Of a stretch of 64,000 nt of DNA, positions 18,111 to 27,347 are shown one piece after another. The translations under genes were made by a program, and so were the position numbers. The first letter of the stretch is position 1. Each line of letters begins with the position of its first letter. Origin of the DNA: Prolixibacter bellariivorans ATCC BAA-1284 (GTDB lineage Bacteria; Bacteroidota; Bacteroidia; Bacteroidales; Prolixibacteraceae); NCBI RefSeq assembly GCF_000621705.1, contig NZ_KK211332.1, forward strand, positions 474,323 to 538,322. The letters run 5' to 3'. The notes beneath the pieces were generated by a model. That model was not told the origin of the DNA. It made no database searches and worked only from the letters and a program-made list of their open reading frames with translations.

Positions 18111-18882
18111 GGTTTTCTTCCAGTTTCTTAAAAAGATTTTCCACAGTCAGATTTTCATCAAGCTGTCCGTTGTGAGCTACCGAAATACGTCCGGTCTCCT
18201 CACTTACCGTAACAACATAAGCATCGGTTTGTTCCGACATCCCAAGTGCTGCACGATGCCGTAATCCTAACGAAGGCCTCAGATTTTTCTTGGCCGAAAC
18301 AGGCAAAATACATCGAGCTGCTCTGACTCGGTTTCCAACTATTATGACAGCTCCATCGTGCAACGGAGCATTTTTATAAAAAATACTTTTCAGCAATTCT
18401 GACGTTATACCCGCATCGATAATTTCACCGGTTTCAGCAAACTCCCTCAACTCGGTACTGCGCGCAATGACAATCAATGCACCGGTCTTGGTACGCGCCA
18501 TATCTTGGCAGGCATCAACTATCGCCCGCAAGCTCGATTCTGTCGTCGATTTGAAATGCTGCGGGAAAAGATTCTCGAACGAAAATTTATTGTTGGCCTG
18601 GTAACGACTTCCCAACAAGAGCAGAAACTTCCGGATCTCCTGCTGGAAAACCACAATCAAAGCCAAAACTCCGACGCCGAACAACTGCCCCAGGATGGTG
18701 CTGACCAACTCCATGTTCAGCGCCTTCACCACCAGCCAAACGAGGTAGACAATAAATATTCCCATGAATATATTGAAGGCTACCGTTCCTTTTATCAGCA
18801 TATATAGCTCGTATAAAAGGAAAGCGACCAGCAATACATCCAAAAAATCGAGAAATCGTATGGTAATGAATAGTTCCGTCAT
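18100..18882 (-). CDS. cdaA: diadenylate cyclase CdaA
   Basis: The 260-residue membrane enzyme makes cyclic di-AMP from two ATP. Three hydrophobic segments in residues 7-80 precede the DisA_N/DAC domain, with the conserved DGA at 176-178 (LHDGAVII) and RHR at 208-210. Cyclic di-AMP controls potassium and osmolyte transport and cell-wall homeostasis in the bacteria where it has been studied. The start overlaps the stop of folP by four bases (ATGA), so translation is probably coupled, and its 3' end overlaps the mscS start. In Firmicutes the gene sits with cdaR and glmM; here folP takes that place. Confidence 0.95.
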   Translation of the reverse strand: MTELFITIRFLDFLDVLLVAFLLYELYMLIKGTVAFNIFMGIFIVYLVWLVVKALNMELVSTILGQLFGVGVLALIVVFQQEIRKFLLLLGSRYQANNKFSFENLFPQHFKSTTESSLRAIVDACQDMARTKTGALIVIARSTELREFAETGEIIDAGITSELLKSIFYKNAPLHDGAVIIVGNRVRAARCILPVSAKKNLRPSLGLRHRAALGMSEQTDAYVVTVSEETGRISVAHNGQLDENLTVENLFKKLEENHAA

Positions 18883-19757
18883 TTGACAACGCTTTTCAGC
18901 TTGCTGTATATTTTAATGGTTTCCACGGCTTCCTTCACATCGTGTACCCGCAGGATATCTGCTCCGCCCATCAGGGCTACCGTATTCAACACGGTAGTTC
19001 CGTTTAGGCTATCCTCTGCCGATGTTCCCAAAAATTTCCAAATCATCGATTTGCGGGAAACACCCGCCAGAAGCGGGAATTGAAACAATCCGAAGGAATC
19101 GAGCCGGTTCATCAGGTCGAAATTATGGTCGATCGATTTACCAAATCCAAATCCGGGATCTAATATAACGTCTTTTACTCCCAGTAGTTTTAGTTGTTGA
19201 ACCCTTTCGGCAAAAAACATTAAAATTTCCTGTACCACATCGTCGTAATGCGGATTTTGCTGCATGGTTTGCGGTGTGCCCTGAATATGCATCATGATGT
19301 ACGGAACGCCCAGTTCGGCTATCGTTTTAAACATCTGGTCATCCATGGTTCCCCCCGAAATATCGTTGATAATGCATGGCCCTTCTTCATTGATGACTTC
19401 ACGGGCCACCGAAGCCCGGAACGTATCAATGGAAATAATGGCCTCGGGAAATTCTTTGCGAACCAGGCCGACGGCTGATTTTAACTTGCTGGTCTCTTCA
19501 GGGGCCGGCACATCCATCGCACCTGGACGCGTAGAATAAGCGCCAATATCGATGATTTCGCCTCCTTCTGCCAGTATCTTCTCCGCCCTTTTCAGGATAG
19601 CCTTGTGACTCACATATTTCCCGCCATCAAAGAAGGAATCGGGCGTTACGTTTAAAATACCCATCACCATCGGATGATCGATTTCGATTAAACGACCATC
19701 GAGCGTCATGGTCTTCTTCCGGGCATAAAACGGTTCTTTTTTACGCGTAAACAGCAT
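18879..19757 (-). CDS. folP: dihydropteroate synthase
   Basis: The enzyme joins 4-aminobenzoate to the pterin diphosphate in folate synthesis and is the target of sulfonamides. Its TIM-barrel motifs are clear: MGILNVTPDSFFDGGKY, GGEIIDIGAYSTRPGA, ISIDTFRASVA, INDISGGTMD, VILDPGFGFGKSIDHN and LAGVSRKSMI. The longest frame begins with TTG at 19772; the ATG at 19757 (MLFTRKKEPF) is more likely. It is the first gene of the operon with cdaA and mscS. The 108-base divergent spacer to the DUF1599 gene shows no strong promoter motif. Confidence 0.95.
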   Translation of the reverse strand: MLFTRKKEPFYARKKTMTLDGRLIEIDHPMVMGILNVTPDSFFDGGKYVSHKAILKRAEKILAEGGEIIDIGAYSTRPGAMDVPAPEETSKLKSAVGLVRKEFPEAIISIDTFRASVAREVINEEGPCIINDISGGTMDDQMFKTIAELGVPYIMMHIQGTPQTMQQNPHYDDVVQEILMFFAERVQQLKLLGVKDVILDPGFGFGKSIDHNFDLMNRLDSFGLFQFPLLAGVSRKSMIWKFLGTSAEDSLNGTTVLNTVALMGGADILRVHDVKEAVETIKIYSKLKSVVK

Positions 19758-19880
19758 AGGAATATTTTTCAAATAGCACCGTCAAAGCAATTTCGGAGTG
19801 CCTTTCTACAAAAGTAATAATTAATTGACTCGGCGATTTTCATATTTTTATACTTTTATGGTTCAATTCAAGAGAAGACA

Positions 19881-20423
19881 ATGGAGAAGACAGCTCAGCA
19901 ATTCGATCATATCATCAGCATTTGCCACGATTTGTTCGTCAAGAAGATGCGCGATTACGGAACCGCGTGGCGTATCTTGCGTCCCAGTTCGATGACCGAC
20001 CAGATATACATCAAAGCACAACGAATCCGCAGCATTGAGGAAAAAGGAGTTTCCAAAATTGATGAAGATGCACGTGCTGAGTTCATCGGTATTATCAACT
20101 ACTGCTCCATGGCGATCATCCAGCTTGAGCTGAAACCTTCGGAAGAAGAATTACCGGCTGACATCACGGAAAGGATGTTTTTGGAAAATCTGGAGAAGGC
20201 CAAAACCTTGATGCTCGACAAAAACCACGACTATGGTGAAGCCTGGCGGCAAATGCGCATCAGTTCGTTTACCGATCTGATTTTGATGAAACTGAAACGC
20301 ACCAAGCAGATTGAAGATAACCAGGGAAAAACATTGGTATCGGAAGGAATTGAAGCCAACTATCTTGACATTATCAACTACGCCATTTTTGCGATGGTAA
20401 AACTTGAGTTTGGCGAAGAATGA
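19881..20423 (+). CDS. DUF1599 protein with two tandem domains
   Basis: The 180-residue protein consists of two copies of the same domain, about residues 8-85 and 98-178. Each has an acidic/aromatic DYG-AW motif (MRDYGTAWRI and KNHDYGEAWRQM), a D-I/L-I-K-RI/RT-QIE stretch and a closing INY segment (IGIINYCSMAII and LDIINYAIFAMV). This is DUF1599, also named 'nucleotide modification associated domain 1' in comparative studies. No activity is established. It overlaps the next gene by four bases (ATGA), and tpiA follows, an order conserved in Bacteroidota. Confidence 0.85.
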   Translation: MEKTAQQFDHIISICHDLFVKKMRDYGTAWRILRPSSMTDQIYIKAQRIRSIEEKGVSKIDEDARAEFIGIINYCSMAIIQLELKPSEEELPADITERMFLENLEKAKTLMLDKNHDYGEAWRQMRISSFTDLILMKLKRTKQIEDNQGKTLVSEGIEANYLDIINYAIFAMVKLEFGEE

Positions 20424-21580
20424 TGAAGTGGCTCCGGAATATCAGCAGAGTACTGGTCGGCCTGGTTTTTATTTTTTCGGGCTTTGTGAAAGGAATTGAT
20501 CCGTGGGGCGGTACTTATAAAATCACCGACTACTTCTATGCCTTTCATCTCGATTTCCTGGTTCCCATCGCACTGCCACTCTCATTTATCCTTTCCTTCG
20601 CCGAATTTGCGATAGGTGTAGGGCTCTTAAGTGGAACATTTCTCCGCTTTTTCTCCTGGCTGGCGCTCATTTTCATGAGCTTTTTCACTCCGCTAACACT
20701 TTATCTCGCATTAAACAATCCGGTAACCGATTGCGGTTGTTTCGGCGATGCGCTGGTGATTACCAACTGGCAAACTTTTTATAAAAACATCGCCATCATC
20801 CTGTTGGCCATTATCCTTTTCGCCGAAAGGCGCAAAGCGGATCATCCGCTGAAAGGAAAATCAGGCAGGTTTCTTTTCTCCGGCCTCATTCTGACTTATG
20901 TTGTGTTAGTTACCTGGTCGTACAATCACCTACCAATCATCGATTTCAGGCCCTACAAAGTGGGTGTAAATATTACCAGGGCCATGGAAATTCCGCCGGA
21001 TGCCCAACCCGACGTTTACAAAAACAACTTCTACTATAAAAACATGAAGACCGGTGAGGTAAAGAAATTCTCGGAAGAAAATATTCCCTGGCGGGATTCA
21101 CTTACGTGGGAATTTCAGTCCATGGACCAGCCGGTACTGGTTAAGCGAGGATACGTTCCACCCATTCACGATTTTTCGATACTAACACCACAGGGAGACG
21201 ACGTAACGGACTATTTCCTGAAGGATGACAACTACACCTTCATGTTGGTGGCCTACGATTTACAGCAATCATCCACGAAAAATCAGGAGCGGATTAACGC
21301 ACTGGCCAAATGGGCTGAAGCGCAAGGATACAACTTTATTTGTCTCACAGCATCGCTCGAAAATGAACAACAGGCATTTACTGAAGACAATAATGTCCCC
21401 TACCCTTTTCTGTCCACTGACGAAATCACCCTCAAAACCATGATTCGCTCCAATCCGGGTCTTATTTTAACCTACAAAGGAACGATTTTGGCCAAGTGGC
21501 ATAACAACGACATCCCCGATTCTACTTCCTTCCGGCAAGAAATACTGCCGGAAATGAATAAAAAGTTAAATAAGGATTAA
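20420..21580 (+). CDS. BT_3928-family DoxX/MauE-like membrane protein
   Basis: The 386-residue protein starts with a four-helix DoxX/MauE-like membrane domain (residues 1-150): VLVGLVFIFSGFVKGIDPWGG, then LSFILSFAEFAIGVGLL, LALIFMSFFTPLTLYLAL with the cysteine pair TDCGCFGDA, and a fourth helix. After a further hydrophobic segment (about 152-170) comes a periplasmic part with a thioredoxin-like flavour (YTFMLVAYDLQQSS ... LALKWAEAQGYNFICLTAS-type strands) but no CxxC there. MauE/DoxX proteins are linked to disulfide or redox chemistry; for this family that is inference. Translation is coupled to the DUF1599 gene by ATGA. Confidence 0.82.
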   Translation: MMKWLRNISRVLVGLVFIFSGFVKGIDPWGGTYKITDYFYAFHLDFLVPIALPLSFILSFAEFAIGVGLLSGTFLRFFSWLALIFMSFFTPLTLYLALNNPVTDCGCFGDALVITNWQTFYKNIAIILLAIILFAERRKADHPLKGKSGRFLFSGLILTYVVLVTWSYNHLPIIDFRPYKVGVNITRAMEIPPDAQPDVYKNNFYYKNMKTGEVKKFSEENIPWRDSLTWEFQSMDQPVLVKRGYVPPIHDFSILTPQGDDVTDYFLKDDNYTFMLVAYDLQQSSTKNQERINALAKWAEAQGYNFICLTASLENEQQAFTEDNNVPYPFLSTDEITLKTMIRSNPGLILTYKGTILAKWHNNDIPDSTSFRQEILPEMNKKLNKD

Positions 21581-21617
21581 GGGCTTTCGGGTATTTTCAA
21601 CTTCGGCGGGATGTTTC

Positions 21618-21625
21618 TATCTTTG
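21618..21625 (+). promoter_or_regulatory. tpiA promoter -7 box
   Basis: TATCTTTG fits TAnnTTTG and lies 56 bases before the tpiA start in the 100-base gap after the DoxX gene. It suggests tpiA has its own promoter despite being in line with the two genes upstream. Confidence 0.5.
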
Positions 21626-21680
21626 TCGGTAGTTTAAGAACTTGAATAGCAACCATTCATCATTTTAAAATCAAACCATA

Positions 21681-22439
21681 ATGAGAAAGAAGATTGTAGC
21701 CGGAAACTGGAAATGTAATACAAACCTGCAGGAAGGTGTTGAACTGGCCAAAGCGGTAAACGAACTGGTCGTTGCCAAAGGCGATAAAGATGTTGTGGTA
21801 GTACTGGGTACGCCTTTCACTCACCTCACAAAAGTGGTTGAAAGCGTTGACAACAACCGTATTGGTGTTTCGGCTCAAAACTGTGGAGCAGAAGCCAAAG
21901 GTGCCTTCACCGGTGAAGTTTCTGCTGAAATGGTTAAGTCCACCGGCGCAACTTATGTGATTCTTGGTCACTCCGAGCGTCGCGAATATTACAACGAAAC
22001 CAGCGAGATCCTCAACAAAAAAGTGGCTTTGACGCTGGAAAACGGATTGACTCCCATTTATTGCTGTGGTGAGCCATTGGAAATTCGCGAAGCTGAGACA
22101 CAGAATGATTTCGTCAAAAAACAACTCGACGAAACGGTCTTCCAACTTCCGGTTGATGAATTCAAAAAACTGGTTATTGCTTACGAACCCATTTGGGCTA
22201 TCGGAACCGGTAAAACTGCATCAACTCAACAAGCACAGGATATGTTGGCCTTCATCCGCAGCCTGATTGCCGATAAATTCGGTAAAGATGTTGCCGAGGA
22301 AATTTCCATTCTTTACGGTGGTTCCTGCAAAGCCAGCAACGCTCCCGAATTATTCTCTCAGCCTGACATCGACGGTGGTCTGATTGGCGGTGCATCATTG
22401 AAAGCTGAAGAATTCCTGGGAATTATCAACGCTTACTAA
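21681..22439 (+). CDS. tpiA: triosephosphate isomerase
   Basis: The 252-residue TIM-barrel enzyme interconverts dihydroxyacetone phosphate and glyceraldehyde 3-phosphate. The N-terminal catalytic lysine region ([13 protein letters not shown]), the catalytic histidine in LGHSERR, the glutamate in [15 protein letters not shown] and the phosphate loop [14 protein letters not shown] are all intact. It is transcribed with its own promoter candidate and ends in a strong terminator. Confidence 0.98.
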   Translation: MRKKIVAGNWKCNTNLQEGVELAKAVNELVVAKGDKDVVVVLGTPFTHLTKVVESVDNNRIGVSAQNCGAEAKGAFTGEVSAEMVKSTGATYVILGHSERREYYNETSEILNKKVALTLENGLTPIYCCGEPLEIREAETQNDFVKKQLDETVFQLPVDEFKKLVIAYEPIWAIGTGKTASTQQAQDMLAFIRSLIADKFGKDVAEEISILYGGSCKASNAPELFSQPDIDGGLIGGASLKAEEFLGIINAY

Positions 22440-22486
22440 AAAATATCTGCTGCGATTAAACTCGCAACTGTAATTTTTTCAAGATA

Positions 22487-22526
22487 AAGGTGACTGAAGC
22501 ATTGTGTTCAGTCACCTTTTTTATTT
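22487..22526 (+). terminator. terminator after tpiA
   Basis: AAAGGTGACTGAA (22487-22499) pairs perfectly with TTCAGTCACCTTT (22507-22519), a 13-bp stem followed by T-rich sequence. Confidence 0.92.
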
Positions 22527-22605
22527 TCTATGAGCATTTCGGATAAACAATTGTTATTATTCAACGAATAGCTGCTAAATTGCATCTAAGTAGATAAATG
22601 AACTT

Positions 22606-25296
22606 ATGAGCAAACCTGTTTCCATACCAATCTATATCCGTCTGCTTTTATTTACTGCTGCTGTTTTATTCCCGCAATTAGTTAGGTCGCAAGCATTAAA
22701 TGGAACAATCACCGACCAAAAAGGAGATCCGATTCCGTATGCTACCGTTTTTATCAAGGAACTTGCGCAGGGAACCACCAGCAATGTTGACGGGAAATAT
22801 GGCATCGATGTACCGGAAGGAACTTATACCGTTATATACCGAAGTCTGGGATACGCTCCGCAATCCATTACCGTTAAGGTCAATAAAAAGCCGGTCTCCC
22901 AAAATATCACCATGGTCGACCAGGTTCATCAACTTAGCGAAATCAGGGTGTATGGCAATGGCGAAGATCCGGCCTATCCGATTATGCGACACGTTATCGG
23001 TCTATCTAATTTCCATAAAAACCAGATCGAATCATATAAAGCGGATGTTTATCTGAGAGGTACCGTTCATTTTAAAAAAGTATCGAGGATTATCCGCAAT
23101 CAGTTGCGTAAACAAAAAGTGGAAGTCAAGTCGGGTGATACTTTCGTCGACGAAACCTACAGTACCATTACTTTCGACGCTCCTGACCATTATAAACAGG
23201 TGATCAAGTCGGTTAATTCTACTTTCCCGGATATTGTCGACTTCCCGGTAATGAAATTTTTTGCTGCCAGTCTGTACGATGATAACATCGATATCCTGAT
23301 TTCGCCATTGGGGCGCAACGCCTTTAACCACTACAAATACGTTTACGAAGGATTTAGTTACGAAGGCGATTATACCATCGACAAAATCAAAGTTATTCCC
23401 CGACGGCGCAGTAAACAGCTTTTTTCAGGGTATTTATACATCATCGATGGCTTATGGTGCCTTCACAGTGCCGACCTGAACTTCGATACACCTTTCGGTG
23501 AAGTAAACGTCCGGCAGGTTTTCGATGAAGTGAAACCTGGTATTTGGATGCCGGTGGGACACAACTATGCCTTCGAAGGTGGTATTCTGGGTGTAAAAGG
23601 AAGTGTCCATTTCGGCGGCTCTGTAAAATATCGGGACGTTGTTTTAAATCCGAGGCTCATCGCTGTCAATCCCATAAATACGATGCCTCAGTTTGCGGAT
23701 AAAACCGAGCCCCAAACTGAGAATCAGGATTCAGTCAAAGAAAATAAGAGCGAGCCGATGGGACACGAAGTGGAAGATGGCAAACGTATCGCCAAAGTTG
23801 CTAAAATCCTGAACAAGGAAAATATCACCAACCGCGACATGAACAAGCTTTCGCGCCTGGTGTCGCGTGAGTCGAAAATTGCTGAAGATGAAGGAGAACA
23901 ATCGCTTGAGCTGAAAGACAAAAATCAACAGGTGGTTGTTTCGGGTGCGGAAAACAAAGACAGTGCCTACTGGAATGAAATTCGCCCAATTCCATTGACT
24001 AAAAACGAAATAGAAAGTTTTGAGAAACGCGACTCGTTGAAAACCGTGGCTCCAAAGAGCAACATATTTACCTCATCCCAAAAACGGAGTGATTTCTTAA
24101 CGCGATATTTCGGACCACTTTTCACCGGTAAGAAATGGACCAACCGCGATACCACTTTTCATGTTTCCTATCCGGGGATTATCAACCTAAAATCCTTTGG
24201 TTTTAATGCCGTTGATGGCTGGAAAGTTCATCAGGAGATTACTTTCAATAAAACAGGCCGGCCTGGCCATGCCTTCTGGTTTACTCCATGGGGAACCTGG
24301 GCGATTAACCGGAAAGCCGTTTTATGGGGTGGCAAGACTGCCCTGACTTACGCTCCCATGCACCGCGGTATAGCCAATCTCGATTTTGGACGAAAAACCA
24401 GTGACTTTAACAGCCTCTACGCTATCGATCCTTTTATCAACGCGGTAGCCTCGCTTTTTTTCAAAGAGAACTATGCCCGTTACTACGAAAACCGTTACAT
24501 CGATTTTCGTAACCGGATTGATCTGGCCAATGGATTGGTTTTTTACGGCGGATTCAGCTGGAACGACCGGCGCCGCCTGGAAAACTCGACCAACTATTCC
24601 TTTTTCAGAACGGATGTTGACTACCTGAACAATCTTCCGCACAATCATGTGGTAACCGATGCAAATCTGAATAGCCAAATCAACACGGTGCTGAAATTGA
24701 AAATAGAATACACGCCGCGCTATTATTACCGGGTTAAAGATGGAGTGAAAAAGATGGCCCATTCCGATTTTCCAACATTCTGGTTCCAGTACAATAAAGG
24801 TATCAAAGGACTTTTCAACAGCACGGCCGATTTCGATTACCTGGAAGCAGGACTGAAGCAAGGGATTCGGATCAATTCAGCGACCAGCTTCACGTATGAA
24901 ATAAGGGGGGGATGGTTTCCAAATCGAAAACAAATCCACTTCAGTGACTTCTCCCAAACTAACAGTCAGCCATCTCCTGTATTATTCAAGGAATTCAGGC
25001 ATGGATTTTTCATTCCGGGGTATTACGAACTACGGACCGATAACCGGTTTATCGAAGGCCACGTTTCTTACAAAGCGCCATACATTCTACTGAAATACCT
25101 ACCGGGAATCAGTAATACGCTGTGGCGTGAATTGGTTTGGGCTGGCTACTACTCCATGCCTAGTTACCCGCAGTACACCGAAATCGGTTATTCGTTAATC
25201 GAGGTACTATTTAATGGGAATATTGGTGTGTTTGCGGGATTTGACGACTGGCACTACAGCCGTGTAGGAATGAACCTGGTGATTCGCATTTATTAG
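22606..25296 (+). CDS. DUF5686 outer-membrane protein with carboxypeptidase-like regulatory domain
   Basis: The 896-residue protein has a signal peptide (to about residue 28, LVRSQA). A CarboxypepD_reg-like beta-sandwich covers about 30-110 (LNGTITDQKGDPIPYATVFIK ... GTYTVIYRSLGYAPQ), the same domain that precedes TonB-dependent receptors. The DUF5686 region follows, with a charged low-complexity insert around 365-460 and a C-terminal half rich in aromatic beta strands that ends in an aromatic/charged strand (YSRVGMNLVIRIY), as expected of an outer-membrane barrel. Function is unknown; cell-surface protein families like this are widespread in Bacteroidota. prmA starts 51 bases on. Confidence 0.87.
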   Translation: MSKPVSIPIYIRLLLFTAAVLFPQLVRSQALNGTITDQKGDPIPYATVFIKELAQGTTSNVDGKYGIDVPEGTYTVIYRSLGYAPQSITVKVNKKPVSQNITMVDQVHQLSEIRVYGNGEDPAYPIMRHVIGLSNFHKNQIESYKADVYLRGTVHFKKVSRIIRNQLRKQKVEVKSGDTFVDETYSTITFDAPDHYKQVIKSVNSTFPDIVDFPVMKFFAASLYDDNIDILISPLGRNAFNHYKYVYEGFSYEGDYTIDKIKVIPRRRSKQLFSGYLYIIDGLWCLHSADLNFDTPFGEVNVRQVFDEVKPGIWMPVGHNYAFEGGILGVKGSVHFGGSVKYRDVVLNPRLIAVNPINTMPQFADKTEPQTENQDSVKENKSEPMGHEVEDGKRIAKVAKILNKENITNRDMNKLSRLVSRESKIAEDEGEQSLELKDKNQQVVVSGAENKDSAYWNEIRPIPLTKNEIESFEKRDSLKTVAPKSNIFTSSQKRSDFLTRYFGPLFTGKKWTNRDTTFHVSYPGIINLKSFGFNAVDGWKVHQEITFNKTGRPGHAFWFTPWGTWAINRKAVLWGGKTALTYAPMHRGIANLDFGRKTSDFNSLYAIDPFINAVASLFFKENYARYYENRYIDFRNRIDLANGLVFYGGFSWNDRRRLENSTNYSFFRTDVDYLNNLPHNHVVTDANLNSQINTVLKLKIEYTPRYYYRVKDGVKKMAHSDFPTFWFQYNKGIKGLFNSTADFDYLEAGLKQGIRINSATSFTYEIRGGWFPNRKQIHFSDFSQTNSQPSPVLFKEFRHGFFIPGYYELRTDNRFIEGHVSYKAPYILLKYLPGISNTLWRELVWAGYYSMPSYPQYTEIGYSLIEVLFNGNIGVFAGFDDWHYSRVGMNLVIRIY

Positions 25297-25346
25297 TGTT
25301 TATATTCGATCGAAATTCGCATCTTTACCAGCCAAATTTTATCGCA

Positions 25347-26183
25347 ATGGAATACACGAAAGTCAGTTGTTTTCTGGAACCTGATTCCGAAATAAACCGT
25401 GAAATATTAACTGCTCAAATGGGGGAACTGGGCTTCGACAGCTTTAGTGAAACAGACAAAACCGTTGAAGCCTTCATCCCGTCGTCTGCTTTTACAGAAG
25501 ATGTATTACAAAGTGAAAGCCTGAAAGACAATCCACTATTCAAAGTACGGTTTCAGACGGAAGTTATTCCCGACCAAAACTGGAACGAAGTATGGGAAAA
25601 GAACTATTTTAAACCATTGCTGGTAGAAAACCGATGTCTTATCAGGGCACCGTTCCATACCGATACTCCGAAAGCCGAGTATGAAATTGTGATTGATCCA
25701 CGGATGGCTTTCGGAACCGGAAATCATGAGACCACTTACCTGATGATTTCAGCCATCTTATCTCAGGATTTACAAGGCAAACAGGTTCTCGATATGGGTT
25801 GTGGAACCGGTATTCTCGGCATCTTGGCTTCCATGCGGGGAGCCGAAACGGTGAAAGCCATCGATATTGATGAATGGGCCTACAACAACACACTCGAAAA
25901 TGCCGAAATCAATAACATTACCAACATCGATGTTTTTCTGGGCGATGCCAACTTTTTGGGGAAACATAAATTCGATGTGATTTACGCGAACATCCACCGG
26001 AATATTTTGCTTCAGGATTTGCCGATATATGCTTCCGTCATGTGCAAGGAGGCGGAAATTATCATGAGTGGATTCTATCTCGAAGATTTGCCAACCATTT
26101 CCGCGAAAGCGGAAGAAGTAGGATTAAAACCTGCCGGCTACCAGGAACGGAACAACTGGGTAGCGGCACGCTTCATTCGGTAA
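25347..26183 (+). CDS. prmA: ribosomal protein L11 methyltransferase
   Basis: The enzyme trimethylates ribosomal protein L11 with S-adenosylmethionine. The ATG at 25347 (MEYTKVSCFLEPDSEINRE) gives 278 residues and fits homologues; the longer frame from 25296 overlaps the stop of the preceding gene. The N-terminal substrate domain is followed by FGTGNHETT, the SAM motif VLDMGCGTGILGILA and the DVIYANIHRNIL motif (NPP-like loop replaced by ANIHRN, usual in this group). Its 3' end overlaps the convergent phosphoesterase gene by 11 bases. Confidence 0.93.
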   Translation: MEYTKVSCFLEPDSEINREILTAQMGELGFDSFSETDKTVEAFIPSSAFTEDVLQSESLKDNPLFKVRFQTEVIPDQNWNEVWEKNYFKPLLVENRCLIRAPFHTDTPKAEYEIVIDPRMAFGTGNHETTYLMISAILSQDLQGKQVLDMGCGTGILGILASMRGAETVKAIDIDEWAYNNTLENAEINNITNIDVFLGDANFLGKHKFDVIYANIHRNILLQDLPIYASVMCKEAEIIMSGFYLEDLPTISAKAEEVGLKPAGYQERNNWVAARFIR

Positions 26184-26682
26184 ACGAACCGCGACGTCCC
26201 ATTTCCACCACTTCCAAATCGAAAATGCGCGAACCATCGATTGAAAAGCGGATCAGGGTTCTGACTTGATGAAAGCCCTGCACGCCTGCTGCTCCGGGAT
26301 TAATATGCAGCAACCCGAGCTTTTGATCATTCACCACTTTCAAAATATGGGAATGACCGGAGATGAATAATTTGGGTGGATTATGATAGATTTCCGGCGT
26401 AACATATCGTTCATACCTTCCGGGATAACCGCCAATATGCGTCATCCAAACATCCACTTCTTCGCACAAAAATCGTTGATGTAACGGATATTCCTGCCTG
26501 ATTTTATCGCCATCGATATTTCCGTAAACTGCCCGCAGAGGCTTCAGGGCAGCCAATTGGTCAACCACTTCCAGGTTACCGATGTCGCCGGCGTGCCAAA
26601 TTTCGTCGCATTCCGAAAGATAGTTGAGTATGGCATTGTCCATATATCCGTGCGTATCCGATAACAGGCCTATTCGCTTCAT
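26173..26682 (-). CDS. YfcE/MJ0936-family metallophosphoesterase
   Basis: The 169-residue protein has every metal-binding block of the small calcineurin-like phosphoesterases: LLSDTHG at the N terminus, HAGDIGN, VYGNIDG, MTHIGGYPGRY and SGHSH. Such enzymes hydrolyse phosphodiesters in vitro; the natural substrate is unknown. It is 33 bases downstream of the SPOR-like gene on the same strand and its last codons overlap those of prmA on the other strand. Confidence 0.92.
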   Translation of the reverse strand: MKRIGLLSDTHGYMDNAILNYLSECDEIWHAGDIGNLEVVDQLAALKPLRAVYGNIDGDKIRQEYPLHQRFLCEEVDVWMTHIGGYPGRYERYVTPEIYHNPPKLFISGHSHILKVVNDQKLGLLHINPGAAGVQGFHQVRTLIRFSIDGSRIFDLEVVEMGRRGSFTE

Positions 26683-26715
26683 GAGAAAAATTTGTGCGTA
26701 AAGATAGTGCGAGAT

Positions 26716-27156
26716 TTACGGCTTTGAAAATGAAGATGGCGTTATATCGGGGCCGGCGGTAAGTTGTTCTCCCTGATAGAATGCTACCACAAAAATGAAT
26801 TTATCGACACCTTTATTGATGAGATAAGCCCGGTAGCGCATGGCATCTTCGAAGTTAAAAAAGCGGCCAACTGCATAGCGGTGAAATCCATCGCTGCGGC
26901 TAATATAAAACGGTCCCGGCACTTTTGTCCGCCGTTTTAATATCCGTGCATCCTTTACCGGTTTCCGTAAGGCACAAATCTGGATCCGGTAGACTATTCT
27001 ATCTTCAAGATTTCCCGAAGCTCTCAGAGCAAATCCTTTTGTTGTTTCGCCCGGCGATGCTTGCGTTGTTGCATCTGAAGGGGAGGCGAAGGCAACACAT
27101 ATAACGATAAAGAGGATTAGCAAACGCATCAATTGGCTGCAAGCTTTGGTTTTCAC
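26716..27156 (-). CDS. secreted SPOR-like domain protein
   Basis: The 146-residue protein has a signal peptide (hydrophobic core about residues 10-24, cleavage near FASPSDA). The mature part resembles a SPOR domain, which binds denuded peptidoglycan: an opening strand (RIVYRIQICALRKP), FYISRSDGFHRYAVGRFFNFEDAMRYRAYLINKG and the closing strand FIFVVAFYQGEQL. Assignment rests on this strand-helix pattern, so it is moderate. It forms a two-gene unit with the phosphoesterase gene. A 41-bp tandem array occupies the space upstream. Confidence 0.65.
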   Translation of the reverse strand: MKTKACSQLMRLLILFIVICVAFASPSDATTQASPGETTKGFALRASGNLEDRIVYRIQICALRKPVKDARILKRRTKVPGPFYISRSDGFHRYAVGRFFNFEDAMRYRAYLINKGVDKFIFVVAFYQGEQLTAGPDITPSSFSKP

Positions 27157-27347
27157 TAATTTAACTTATTATTGAAATTTCAGCAAAATTCCATCAGGCA
27201 AATTATCAGGAGGTTAACTTTTTGACGAGCCGCTACCATTGCTCTCCGCCACCTATTGTGCACGAAACGAGGACAATTGGATACCCTTTTGTTCCGCCGG
27301 GGAAATTTTTTTCATGGTTGATATTGGAACATCCGTTCCGGAAAAAA

